Of a stretch of 64,000 nucleotides of DNA, positions 1 through 8,905 are shown in pieces. Both the position numbers and the translations under genes were made by a program. This DNA is from JAEUQQ01 sp963697285 (GTDB taxonomy: Bacteria > Acidobacteriota > Vicinamibacteria > Vicinamibacterales > JAFNAJ01), in NCBI GenBank assembly GCA_963697285.1, contig CAVONI010000006.1, forward strand, positions 1 to 64,000, read 5' to 3'. How positions within the stretch are numbered: position 1 is the first letter of the stretch; the number at the start of each line of letters is the position of its first letter. The notes beneath the pieces were generated by a model that worked only from the letters and a program-made list of their open reading frames with translations, was not told the origin of the DNA and made no database searches.

Positions 1-185
1 ACAGGGCTGCGCTCCCAGACGCCCATGAACCAGACGACGTCCACGCCAGGAGACGCGATGGCATCCCACTCCTGCGCGGGAACGCTGCCGAGGTCCACGA
101 CCCGCTGGTGCTTCCGGCGCAGGTCGCCGAGCCACGCCCACGTGTTGATCTCGTAGATCACCGGGTACTTCGGCCACTTCTCCAT
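1..185 (-). CDS. Alpha-amylase family (GH13) glycoside hydrolase, N-terminal part only
   Basis: Read on the minus strand from an ATG at 185, the frame stays open to the window edge and gives 61 residues. It contains VIYEINTWAWL, VDLGSVPAQEWDAIA and VDVVWFMGVWERSP. These match the first beta-strands of GH13 alpha-amylase-like proteins, where the peptide after the start builds the TIM barrel and the tryptophan-rich stretch precedes the active-site region. The catalytic residues lie outside the window, so substrate and activity cannot be judged. No signal peptide is visible, so a cytoplasmic enzyme of glycogen or maltodextrin metabolism is the simplest reading. It is the first gene downstream of repeat copy 1. 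Confidence 0.75.
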   Translation of the reverse strand, partial: MEKWPKYPVIYEINTWAWLGDLRRKHQRVVDLGSVPAQEWDAIASPGVDVVWFMGVWERSP

Positions 186-385
186 GTTGGTGTCGCCTTT
201 CCCGCTCTCCGTGTCCCTGCCTGGACGCCTCGCAGGCGTGTCAGCGCGGGCGGGCGTCCGCGCCGACGCGCGCGGGCACGCCGACGTGAGCCAGCGTCCC
301 CGATGGCGGCAGGAGCGTGACAGGTCTTGCCGTCCTTCGGCACCAGGACCGGAGACCACGCTGACGCCAACCCGGGCGTCCACCG

Positions 386-456
386 GAGTATGGTCGCTGC
401 GGGGAGCGGCTGTGAACTCGGGATAGTACGGGGCTTACAGCGGGGAAACTACGAGG
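386..456 (-). repeat. Intergenic repeat element, copy 1
   Basis: This lies in the roughly 300-base gene-free stretch 186-492. It shares an ordered set of blocks with copies at 2652-2721 and 4403-4471: GAGTATGGTCG, then TGTGA-CTCGGGATAGTACGGG, then a GAAA(C/T)TACGAGG block. All three full copies lie 5' of a minus-strand gene (here the amylase, about 200 bp away), so a regulatory role is likely. Nothing else recognisable is seen in the gap. Confidence 0.6.
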
Positions 457-492
457 TGGCGCCGTACCCGCGCGACGGCTTCCAGGGCGCGG

Positions 493-1107
493 CTAGACGC
501 CGAGGAAGCCCACACCGCTGAGACCGTTCAGGATGGTCTCCACGCCAAGACACACCTGCACGAATATCAGGACGGAGCCGAGCACCGCGAGAACGAGCAT
601 CACGCCCGGCGTCAGGACCCAGTCGATGAAATACATCACCAGGAAATCCAGCACCATCATGATCGCCAGGCTGATGGCGACGGCTTGCGTCGTCCCCGGG
701 AACTGCGGGGCGAGCATCATCGTGAGCAGGATGAGTGCGACGCCGGCAGGCGGCACGATCATCGGAATGGCCACCGGCGAGACGGCGAGTTGGAGCGCGG
801 TGGGGGTGCCCGGGGGTGGGCCTGGCGGCTGACCTTTCTTGAAGATGACCTGCAGCGACGCGATCACCAGGACCAATCCTCCCGAGATTCGCAACGATTC
901 AAGGGAAATGCGGTATCTCCCGAGAAGCGCCGACCCCGCCACGGCCACGAACGTGCACAGCACTGCGGCAATCACCGCCGCCCAGAATGCCACCTGGCGC
1001 TTGAATCGCAGGTCTGCGCCGCGCGTCAGCCCGCCGAACGAGGGGATGAGCTTGATCGGCCCGAGCAGCATGAAGAACACGGTGAAGATGAACGAGAACT
1101 GTTCCAC
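493..1107 (-). CDS. MarC family integral membrane protein
   Basis: This is a 204-residue, strongly hydrophobic protein with about six predicted membrane helices, the normal size and topology of the MarC/UPF0056 family. The N-terminus (FMLLGPIKLIPSFGGLT) and the SPVAIPMIVPPAGVALILL stretch are characteristic. MarC proteins sit in the inner membrane; their function is unsettled, and an early link to multiple antibiotic resistance was not upheld. A proline-rich insert (about residues 93-101) separates two helices. The start is a GTG at 1107. The gene runs in the same direction as the desulfinase upstream, but a hairpin terminator at 1224-1250 separates them, so it is probably transcribed on its own. 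The family call is firm, the function is not. Confidence 0.85.
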   Translation of the reverse strand: MEQFSFIFTVFFMLLGPIKLIPSFGGLTRGADLRFKRQVAFWAAVIAAVLCTFVAVAGSALLGRYRISLESLRISGGLVLVIASLQVIFKKGQPPGPPPGTPTALQLAVSPVAIPMIVPPAGVALILLTMMLAPQFPGTTQAVAISLAIMMVLDFLVMYFIDWVLTPGVMLVLAVLGSVLIFVQVCLGVETILNGLSGVGFLGV

Positions 1108-1223
1108 TGGAGGTCCCTCGCGTTCGGGCGTTCATGGGGCGGCAATCCGCCTGTCGGCGAGGCCAGCACCCGCTGGTTGCCGGGCGATTGTCTGTCACAC
1201 GGAGGCCAAAGCGCCACCGCAAA

Positions 1224-1250
1224 GGCACCCTCCCGGGGAAGGAGGGTGCC
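1224..1250 (-). terminator. Rho-independent-type terminator after the desulfinase gene
   Basis: A perfect 10-bp inverted repeat (GGCACCCTCC / GGAGGGTGCC) encloses a 7-base loop. On the minus strand it is followed by TTT. It lies 30-56 bases beyond the inferred stop of the DszB-like gene and before MarC. Confidence 0.75.
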
Positions 1251-1279
1251 TTGCGCCTTCAGCGGAACGTCGGCGGCGA

Positions 1280-2447
1280 TTACCCGATCCGTGCCGACCG
1301 ACGCGGTGGGGAGCTTGTCGCCGGTGACCTTCTTCCAGCGCTCGTTGAGCAGTTCCTTCGCCGCCGCTTCGAGGAACTCCGGCGCGGCCCACTTCTGCAC
1401 GTCGAAGTCGTTCTTGATGTAGCCGTGGCTCAGCATGAAGTCCTTGCCGATCTCGACCGACGCCAGGTTCTGCGGCGACAGGTTCGGCACCATGTCGATG
1501 TGCTTGATGCCCTGGTACGTGTCCTCGACGTCCAGGTAGAACGTCTGCTTGTCGAGGATCGCCGCCGCGGCGTGCTTGTGCTCGTTGGCCCAGCGTCCCA
1601 CCTTGATCATGCCCTTCATGAAGGTGACGACCAGCTCGGGATGCTGCTCGGCCATCACGTCGCTGCAGGTGATGGCGGCGGGGATGTTGGCCACCTGCAG
1701 GGTCCAGTCCGGATACCGGGACAGGTCTTCGATCGCCTTGAACTTGCCCGTCGCTTCCTGCAGGTGCTGGAACGGCTTGCTCTGCGTGTAGATCGCGTCG
1801 ACGACGCCCTTCTCGAGCGCGGTCTCGAGCGGCCGGAAGGCCAGGTCGTGCTTGTGGTCGCGCTTGAGCCACAGCTCCGACGGGTTCTCCATGGGCGGGC
1901 CCAGCATCTCGGGGTTGTTGTACCAGTCGTCCGGGTACGGGAACTCGACGATCTCCACGTCCTTGCGGGTCATGCCGTTCATCCGGAGCATCAACTCGAT
2001 GCCCTGCTCCTCCTGGATGCGCCACCAGTCGTTCTTGATGGTGTTCAGGCTCTTCGACAGGCCGATCTTCTTGCCCTTGAGTTCGACCATCCGGTAGATG
2101 TCGTCCTTGGCGCGGACCATCATGCAGCCGCCTTCGCGCGGTGCGTGCGTCACGCCGAGCAGCCGCGTCCGGCGGATGTCGGCCTGCACGTGGACCGGCG
2201 GGAACAGGCCACCGAAGCGGATCAGGTTGTCGAGGTTGTGGATGTAGTGCGGGTACCAGTCGTTCACGGGCGTGGAGCGCAGGAAGGCGTACTTCACGCC
2301 GATCTTCTTGTACTCCTCGCGGGTCCAGCCCAGTTCCTGGTCGACGTTGCTGGCGGACACGAGCGGGCAATTGGTGTAGTAGACCTCTTTCCAGTCCAGC
2401 GGGACCGTGCTCAGCTTCTGCTTCTCTTGCATCGTCGTTGTGGCCAT
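1280..2447 (-). CDS. DszB-like desulfinase / substrate-binding-fold protein
   Basis: The protein resembles 2'-hydroxybiphenyl-2-sulfinate desulfinase (DszB), which removes the sulfinate group as sulfite in the 4S desulfurisation pathway and has a periplasmic-binding-protein fold. The known DszB triad is Cys27, His60 and Arg70. Here Cys27 sits in YTNCPLV at exactly residue 27, and His67 and Arg77 (in IRFGG) keep the ten-residue spacing. RTRLLGVTHAPREGG and the C-terminal QKWAAPEFL also match. The ATG at 2447 has AGGAG seven bases upstream. The nominal frame stays open through the terminator into MarC. Removing one G from the GGG before TAA (about 1283-1285) ends the protein at 1280 with 388 residues, close to DszB size. 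There is no signal peptide, so it is probably cytoplasmic. The true substrate is unknown; a generic ABC binding protein is the alternative. Confidence 0.72.
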
Positions 2448-2651
2448 CGGGTGCTCCTCAGTTGACGCGGTTGACCGTCGCCTGGCGACGGCAGTGGCAA
2501 TGACACGTTCGGCACGTCCGACCCAACCACTCGGGTCGACGGAGGGTCTCGGTTCTCGCGCTGGTTCGCGCGGAACGCCCCGCGCGTGCGTGCCACGAGG
2601 TCGCGGTGCGTCCACGGAGGGAAAACCGGCGCCCCGGGAGCGCGACGAGCG

Positions 2652-2721
2652 GAGTATGGTCGGGAATGCGGTGGTTGTGACCTCGGGATAGTACGGGGCC
2701 GGTCGCTGAGAAATTACGAGG
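2652..2721 (-). repeat. Intergenic repeat element, copy 2
   Basis: This lies in the 311-base gap (2448-2758) between activator A and the desulfinase gene and carries the same ordered blocks as copy 1. Its last 25 bases plus 12 more (2697-2733) recur identically at 4589-4625. The rest of the gap shows no gene and no convincing promoter. Confidence 0.65.
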
Positions 2722-2758
2722 GTGTTCGTCGCCAGGAATCGGCGCTCGCGCGCGGAGA

Positions 2759-4268
2759 TCAATCCTCGCGCGTGGCCGATGGCCGTTGAATCCCGAGTCG
2801 CTCCATGCGCGCTTCGAGCGTGCTGGCTTTCAGGCCCAGGATCTCGGCGGCCGCGTTCGTGCCCCGGATCCGCCAGCCCGTCGAGGCCAGCACGCGGAGA
2901 ATGTGCTCCCGCTCGATCTCGCGCAGGTCGCGCAGCGCGCCGCCTGCGGCCGACGGCAATCCGACGTCTGGAACGACGGTCGGTCGCCTGCGGGGGCGCG
3001 ACGACCAGCGTGGGCCCCGGCGAGAGGATCATCGCGCGCTCGAGGACGTTGCGCAGTTCCCGCACGTTGCCCGGCCAGTCGTACCCGGCGAGCGCCTCGA
3101 GGCTTGCCGGGTCGACGCGCTGGAACCGCTTGCGGATGGCGCTCCCGATGTCGGTCACGAGCACGTCGACCAGGTGCGGGATGTCGTCCGGGCGTTCGCG
3201 CAACGCCGGGATGACAATCGGGAACACGTTCAGCCGGTAGTAGAGATCGGAGCGGAACGTGCCTGCGCGCATGGCCGCCTCGAGGTCGCGATTGGTCGCC
3301 GCGATGATGCGGACGTCCACGTCGACGGGCGTCGGGCTGCCGAGGCGCTCGATCGTGCGCTCCTGCAGCACGCGCAGCAGCTTCACCTGCACGTCGGCCG
3401 GCAGGTCGCCGACCTCGTCGAGGAACAGCGTCGAGCCCTGAGCCAGCTCGAAGCGGCCGATCTGCTTCGACAGTGCGCCGGTGTACGCGCCCTTCTCGCG
3501 TCCGAACAGCTCGCTCTCGATGAGCGCGCTGGGGATCGCCGAGCAGTTGACGCGGACCATCTGCTGCCGGCCGCGATCGCTCGCGCGGTGGATGTACTCG
3601 GCGAAGCGCTCCTTGCCGGTCCCGGTTTCGCCGATGAGCAGCACCGTGGACGTGGTCGCCGCGACCTGATCGGCCATCGACAGGGCCCTGCGGATCGCGC
3701 GGCTGCGGCCCGTCACGAGTTCGCTCCTGCCGGCCGCATCAACGCGCGCGAACTCCTTGCGGACGTGCACGTGCTCGTGCTGCAGGCGATCGCGGAGCCG
3801 CTTCAGTTCCTCGTTCGCCTGCCGCAGCGTCTCTTCGCCAGCGCGCCGTTCCGTGATGTCCTGCAGCGCCGTGATCAGGCGCTGACCACCGTGCAGGTGC
3901 TCGACGCGTCGCGTCGTGTGGCGGAGCCAGATCCAGCCCCGGGCCGGGTGTGCATACCGGTACTCCGCCGTGGCGCACTCGAGGTCGCCCGACTGCAACT
4001 GGCTCGCGTTCGAGGCCATGAGATCGCGATGCTCGGGGTCAATCCGCGATAGCCATGCCTCCGGCATCTGCCCGACATCGCTCGACCCGAGGCCGAGCAG
4101 GTCGGCAAACCGCACGTCGGCCATCACGTCGGTACCGTCGGCCGCCGAATTGGCGAATGCCACGCCGGTGGTGTCGACCGCCGCCGCGATGAGCGCCTCG
4201 AACGCCAGGCGCTCGGCCGCCGACGCGCGATCGCGCCTCGCAACACCGGATGACGTGCTCGAGGTCAT
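2759..4268 (-). CDS. Sigma-54-dependent PAS-AAA+-Fis activator A (single-base frameshift)
   Basis: This is a bacterial enhancer-binding protein that would remodel sigma-54 RNA polymerase using ATP. Order: PAS domain (about 20-130), short coiled coil, AAA+ domain with Walker A GETGTGKE, the sigma-54-contacting loop GAYTGA and Walker B LFLDEVGDL, then a C-terminal Fis helix-turn-helix (TLEARMERLGI). The AAA+ and Fis parts are in different frames. Dropping one G from the run at 2992-2996 joins them with exactly the linker length seen in paralogue B and gives 502 residues. The ATG at 4268 is preferred because the further upstream start at 4397 runs close to repeat copy 3 and lacks homology. It lacks the GAF domain of paralogue C. 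It lies just upstream of the desulfinase gene and may control it. The frameshift could be real or a sequence error. Confidence 0.8.
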
Positions 4269-4402
4269 CGGGCTGCCGCCACCCGGCGCGCACGCACGGC
4301 TCCGGCTGTTCGCCGAGGACGATGAGACGCCGGTGCCGAGCGCGACGATGTCGGTCGCTTCCCTGAGATGACGAGACGCAGCGCCTGCTGAGACCACCGC
4401 CC

Positions 4403-4471
4403 GAGTATGGTCGGGATGGAGGTGGCTGTGACCTCGGGATATTACGGGTTGGTGCCAGAGAAATTACGAGG
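4403..4471 (-). repeat. Intergenic repeat element, copy 3
   Basis: This is the third full copy of the element, 5' of activator A. Its final ACGAGG block abuts, within a base or two, a 49-bp duplicate of the TamA gene end at 4472-4520, which marks a recombination junction. Confidence 0.65.
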
Positions 4472-4524
4472 TGCGTCAGAACATCTGGCCGATCGAGAAG
4501 TGCCAGCGGGCGAGCGCGTCCTGG
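4472..4524 (-). pseudogene. Duplicated 3' end of the TamA/Omp85 gene
   Basis: Bases 4472-4520 are identical to 8902-8950, the stop codon and last 14 codons (ending WHFSIGQMF) of the TamA barrel gene about 4.4 kb away. Beyond 4520 the match decays but a related CGGGG(C/A)..GACGCGGC pattern persists. The copy has no start and no barrel, so it is a fragment left by a duplication or rearrangement in the gap 4269-4651. Confidence 0.8.
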
Positions 4525-4588
4525 CGGACGCGGCCCCGGGCGGAGCGTAAGCCCCTTCTGGCCCGGCCCTGGAACAGCCAGGGCATTC

Positions 4589-4625
4589 GGCCGGTCGCTG
4601 AGAAATTACGAGGGTGTTCGTCGCC
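4589..4625 (-). repeat. Partial copy of the intergenic repeat tail
   Basis: These 37 bases are identical to 2697-2733, the end of copy 2 and the flank of activator A. They lie at the same distance from the 3' end of activator B, so flank and gene were duplicated together. Confidence 0.7.
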
Positions 4626-4651
4626 GGGGATCGGCCCTCACGAGCGGACGG

Positions 4652-6161
4652 TCAGTCCTCGCGCGCAGCCGAGGGCCGTTGAATCCCGAGCCGCAACATG
4701 CGCGCTTCGAGCGTGCTCGGCTTCAGGCCCAGGATCTCGGCGGCGGCGTTCGTGCCCCGGATCCGCCAGCCCGTCGAGGCCAGCACGCGGAGAATGTGCT
4801 CCCGCTCGATCTCGCGCAGGTCGCGCAGCGCGCTGCCCGCGGCGCACGTCGGTGCGGGGTCGGGACCGAGGGTCGTCGCGAGCGGTGGCGCGACGATCAG
4901 CGTGGGCCCCGGCGAGAGGATCATCGCGCGTTCGAGGACGTTGCGCAGTTCCCGCACGTTGCCCGGCCAGTCGTACCCGGCGAGCGCCTCGAGGCTTGCC
5001 GGGTCGACCCGCTGAAACCGTTTGCGGATGGCGCTTCCGATGTCGGTCACGAGCACGTCCACCAGCTGCGGGATGTCGGCCCGCCGTTCGCGCAGCGCCG
5101 GGATGACAATCGGGAACACGTTCAGCCGGTAGTAGAGATCGGAGCGGAACGTGCCCGCACGCACGGCCGCCTCGAGGTCGCGATTGGTCGCCGCGATGAT
5201 GCGGACGTCGACCGCGACGGGCGCCGGGCTGCCGAGGCGCTCAATCGTGCGCTCCTGCAGCACGCGCAGTAGCTTCACCTGCACGTCGGCCGGCAGATCG
5301 CCGACCTCGTCGAGGAACAGGGTCGAGCCCTGGGCCAGCTCGAAGCGGCCGATCTGCTTCGACAGTGCGCCCGTGTACGCACCCTTCTCGCGGCCGAACA
5401 GTTCGCTCTCGATGAGCGCGCTCGGGATCGCCGAGCAGTTGACGCGGACCATCTGCTGCCGGCCGCGATCGCTCGCGCGGTGGATGTACTCGGCGAAGCG
5501 CTCCTTGCCGGTCCCGGTTTCGCCGACGAGCAGCACCGTGGACGTGGTCGCCGCGACCTGCTCGGCCATCGACAGCGCCGTGCGGATCGCGCGGCTGCGG
5601 CCCGTCACGAGTTCGCTCCTGCCGACCGCATCAACGCGGGCGATCTCCTTGCGAAAGTACACGTGCTCGCGCTCGAGTCGATTGCGGAGCTCCTTCAATT
5701 CCTCGTGTGCGCGGCGCAGCGTCTCGTCGCCAGTGCGCCGGTCAGTGATGTCCTGCAGCGCGGCGATCAGGCGCGGGACCCCAGGCACGTGCTCGACGCG
5801 TCGCGTCGTGTGCCGGAGCCAGATCCAGCCCCGGGCCGGGTGTGCATACCGGTACCTCGGCCGTGGCGCGTTCGAGGTCGCCCGACTGCAGCTGGCGCGC
5901 CTGCGAGGCCACCAGATCGCGATGCCCGGGGTCAATCCGCGATAGCCATGCCTCCGGCATCTGCCCGACATCGCTCGACCCGAGGCCGAGCAGGTCGGCA
6001 AACCGCACGTCCGCCATCACGTCGGTGCCGTCGGCCGCCGAATTGGCGAATGCCACGCCGGTGGTGTCGACCGCCGCCGCGATGAGCGTCTCGAGCGCCA
6101 GGCGTTCGGCCGCGGACGGGCGATCACCGCTGGGCATACAGGAGGGCAACCCTGAGGTCAT
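4652..6161 (-). CDS. Sigma-54-dependent PAS-AAA+-Fis activator B (single-base frameshift)
   Basis: This is a tandem paralogue of activator A, nearly identical through the AAA+ core (GETGTGKE, GAYTGA, LFLDEVGDL) and the Fis helix (TLEARMLRLGI). The PAS half (ending at ERATAE) and the rest (from YRYAHPARGW) are in different frames. Compared with A, B has one extra base after GTAC at 5852-5855. Removing it gives 502 residues, the same as A. The ATG at 6161 corresponds to the start chosen for A; other in-frame starts exist up to 6380, so the N-terminus is uncertain. No GAF domain is present. The gene is divergent from the histidine kinase at 6344 and shares a 180-base upstream region with it. Target genes are unknown. 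Confidence 0.8.
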
Positions 6162-6343
6162 CAGGCCGGCCCGCGCGGGCGTGCACGCACTGCTCCAGCC
6201 GTTGACGGAGTTGGATGAGAGGCGGGGGCCGAGCACGACGATGTCGGTCCTTTCAGCAGATGACGAGGCGGGCAGCAGACCCCGGACCCGGCCGCTGGAA
6301 CCGGCCACGCCGGCCAGCGCGACTGTAGAATGGTGCGCCGAGA

Positions 6344-8248
6344 ATGCAGACATCATCCCCGTTGAGGCACCGTCCGACAATCGGACGTTGGTGCAAGCGA
6401 TGCTGCACCTTGGGGCAAACCCTCACGGTCGTCGCGCTGTTGGCGTCCGTGCCTGCCGTGGCGACAGCCGGCCAGGGCGACCCGGCCTGGCGCGTGGTGA
6501 TTCTGGATTCGAGCGATCCTGCTGAACCTGTCGCCCAGACTTTTGGGGCCGCCATCCGACAGGCGTTCACCGCGCGGACGTCCAGGAAGATCGATTTCCA
6601 CAGCGAGTTCATGGACGCGATGCGGTTTCACGGCGCGTCCTACGAGTCGGAGCTCGTCGCGTTTCTGCGGCGGAAGTACGAGGGGCAGCCTCCGGATCTC
6701 GTCGTGACGGTGTACCCGGATGCGCTGCAGTTCTTCACGCGCCACCGGGAGCGTCTCTGGCCGGGCACGCCGGCCGTGTTCGTGGGGGTCCCGGACGATC
6801 CGCCCATCGCCAACGATCGTGCCCCGGGACTGGCCGGCGTCCTCACGCACGTCGACGTCGCCGGCACCCTCGACCTCGCGTTGCACATCCAGCCGAACAC
6901 GCGGCACGTGGTGGTTGTCAGCGGGGCCTCGGACTTCGATCGCCTCTGGAAGACCCGTGCGGAGCGTGCGCTGGCCGCTTACGCCGGGCGCCTCGACGCG
7001 ACCTACCTCGAAGGGCTCGCCCTCGCCGACCTGCGCGACCGCGTCGCGCGCCTCCCCGATGACACGATCGTCCTGTACACCACGGTGTTCCGAGACGCGA
7101 ACGGGCCCACGAGGCCAGACGACGTGTCGAGGGACGTCGCCAGCGCATCGCGCGTGCCGGTGTATGGGACGTTCGAACCCACCCTGGGAACCGGCATCGT
7201 GGGGGGATCGCTGGTTCGCCTTGCGGGCGAAGCGGAGCGGGCCGGCAGGCTCGCCCTCGAGATCTTCGACGGAACGCCGCCACAGTCGATCGCTCGGGAC
7301 GTTCCCGCCCCCTCGGTCAAGACGGTCGACTGGCGCGAGATGAATCGTTTCGGGTTCAACGAGGCGGCGTTGCCGTCAGGAACGGTGGTCCTGTTCCGTC
7401 CTGTTCCGATCTGGTGGGAGTCCCGCGGCACCATCATCGCGGTCATCGCCGTCGTCGTCCTCCAGGGCAGCCTGATCGTGAGCCTCCTGGTCGAGCAGCG
7501 GCAGCGCCGGCGCGCGGAGCTGCGTGCCCACCACCGCAACATCGAGCTGGCGCACGCGTCGCGGCTCGCGGCCGTCGGCGAAATCACGGCGTCGATCGCG
7601 CACCAGATCAACCAGCCGCTCGGGGCCATCCGCGCCAACGCGGATGCCGCCGAGATGCTGCTCGACGCCGACCCGCCTGCGCTCGACGAGGTGCGCGAGA
7701 TCCTCGTAGACATCCGGCGCGAGGACGAGCGCGCGCACGAGGTGGTCGGGGGCATGCGGGCGCTCCTCCAGCGGAAGGAGTTCCTGGTCGAGCCGCTGAA
7801 CCTCAACGTGACCGTCGCTCAGGTCCTGCCGCTGCTCCAGGGAGAGGCGCACCGACAGGGCGTCGTGCTGCGGACCGAGCTCGCCGACGGGCTACCGGCC
7901 GTCGAGGGCGATCGCGTGCACCTCCAGCAGGTGGTGTTGAACCTCGTCATGAACGGCATCGAAGCCGCCGGCGCCCCGAGGCGTCAGGGCCGCGTCGTCG
8001 TGCGTACATCCCTGCGCGATGGCACCGACGTCGAGGTCACCGTCGCCGACACCGGCGGCGGGATCCCCGAGGAGGACCTGCCCCGCATCTTCGAGTCGTT
8101 CTTCACGACGAAGGACGACGGGCTCGGGCTCGGCCTGTCGATCGCCTGTTCGCTGGTGGAGCTCCATCGTGGCAGAATCTGGGCAGAAAACAGTCCGAAC
8201 GGAGGAGCGATGTTCCACTTCGTGCTGCCGGGACGTCCTTCGGCATGA
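6344..8248 (+). CDS. Sensor histidine kinase with ABC-substrate-binding-like periplasmic sensor
   Basis: This is a 634-residue membrane kinase. An N-terminal export segment (TVVALLASVPAVATAG) leads into a periplasmic region (about 45-340) resembling ABC transporter substrate-binding proteins of the PF04392 type. One membrane helix follows (about 363-385), then HisKA with the phospho-acceptor histidine in AHQINQPLGAI (about residue 420). The HATPase has N-box NLVMNGIEAA and glycine boxes DTGGGIPEED and GLGLGLS. It probably senses a small solute through the binding-protein domain and phosphorylates the regulator encoded next, whose ATG overlaps its stop (ATGA). The order resembles DctB/FixL-like systems. 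The ligand cannot be read from the sequence. Confidence 0.87.
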   Translation: MQTSSPLRHRPTIGRWCKRCCTLGQTLTVVALLASVPAVATAGQGDPAWRVVILDSSDPAEPVAQTFGAAIRQAFTARTSRKIDFHSEFMDAMRFHGASYESELVAFLRRKYEGQPPDLVVTVYPDALQFFTRHRERLWPGTPAVFVGVPDDPPIANDRAPGLAGVLTHVDVAGTLDLALHIQPNTRHVVVVSGASDFDRLWKTRAERALAAYAGRLDATYLEGLALADLRDRVARLPDDTIVLYTTVFRDANGPTRPDDVSRDVASASRVPVYGTFEPTLGTGIVGGSLVRLAGEAERAGRLALEIFDGTPPQSIARDVPAPSVKTVDWREMNRFGFNEAALPSGTVVLFRPVPIWWESRGTIIAVIAVVVLQGSLIVSLLVEQRQRRRAELRAHHRNIELAHASRLAAVGEITASIAHQINQPLGAIRANADAAEMLLDADPPALDEVREILVDIRREDERAHEVVGGMRALLQRKEFLVEPLNLNVTVAQVLPLLQGEAHRQGVVLRTELADGLPAVEGDRVHLQQVVLNLVMNGIEAAGAPRRQGRVVVRTSLRDGTDVEVTVADTGGGIPEEDLPRIFESFFTTKDDGLGLGLSIACSLVELHRGRIWAENSPNGGAMFHFVLPGRPSA

Positions 8249-8880
8249 CCACATCACCCGCGACGGTGTATGTCGTCGACGACGACGATGCGCTCCGCAC
8301 CGCCCTCTCGCGGCTGCTGCGCGCGGCGGGATACGACGTGCGGGCCCACGCCTCGGCTGGCGACTTCCTCATGGCCGAGCGGGTCGACGGCCCATGCTGC
8401 CTGGTGCTCGACGTGCGGATGCCGGGCCCCGGGGGCCTCGAGCTGCAGAAAGCCCTCGAACGACAGCACCAGCAGTTGCCGATCGTGTTCCTCACCGGGC
8501 ACGGCGATATCCCGACCAGCGTGCGCGCCGTCCAGGCCGGGGCCGTGGACTTTCTGACCAAGCCGGTAAAGAAGGAAACGCTGTTGCAGGCCATCGAAGT
8601 CGCGTTGCGACGGGACATCGAGCGGCGGCAGGACATCCATCGTGTACAGGGCGTTCGCGAGCGCTTCGAGTCGCTGACCCCGCGCGAGCGCGAAGTGTTC
8701 TCGGGCGTGGTCGCGGGCCTCCTCAACAAGCAGATCGCCGCAGACACCGGGTGTTCGCTGCGTACGGTGAAGCTCCACCGGAGCCGCGCCATGCAGAAGA
8801 TGCAGGCTGACTCCGTCGCGGATCTCGTACGCATGGCGGAGACGCTGCGTACCGCAGCGAGCCCCGTGCAGCGCCGCTGA
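8245..8880 (+). CDS. FixJ/NarL-type response regulator
   Basis: The 211-residue protein has a receiver domain followed by a LuxR-type helix-turn-helix. The receiver carries the acidic pocket VVDDDD, the phospho-acceptor Asp in CLVLDVRMPGPGG (about residue 54), the conserved Thr in FLTGHGD and the Lys in FLTKPVK. The C-terminal region LTPREREVFSGVVAG...NKQIA is a typical DNA-binding domain that activates sigma-70 promoters after phosphorylation. The start overlaps the kinase stop by four bases, so the two are translationally coupled partners. The gene is convergent with the TamB-TamA locus, whose stop lies only 25 bases away. Target genes are not evident; none of the neighbours shows a repeated operator for it. 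Confidence 0.9.
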   Translation: MTTSPATVYVVDDDDALRTALSRLLRAAGYDVRAHASAGDFLMAERVDGPCCLVLDVRMPGPGGLELQKALERQHQQLPIVFLTGHGDIPTSVRAVQAGAVDFLTKPVKKETLLQAIEVALRRDIERRQDIHRVQGVRERFESLTPREREVFSGVVAGLLNKQIAADTGCSLRTVKLHRSRAMQKMQADSVADLVRMAETLRTAASPVQRR

Positions 8881-8905
8881 GAGTCATCAGGCGGCGCGTC
8901 CTGCG

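Noticed and set aside
1026..1279. C-terminal extension of the desulfinase into MarC
   Set aside because: The tail is low-complexity with no family match, contains the terminator at 1224-1250 and overlaps MarC; one extra G before TAA explains it.
2580..2596. TGGCACG box upstream of the desulfinase as a sigma-54 promoter
   Set aside because: The GC of the -12 element is one base off the strict spacing and the TTGC box is missing.
1026..4397. A single 1123-codon frame covering activator A and the desulfinase
   Set aside because: It arises from the frameshift in A. The middle part has no homology, and the desulfinase has its own ATG and ribosome site at 2447.
4269..4397. Upstream start of activator A at 4397
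   Set aside because: It begins at the edge of repeat copy 3 and adds residues with no counterpart in B or C.
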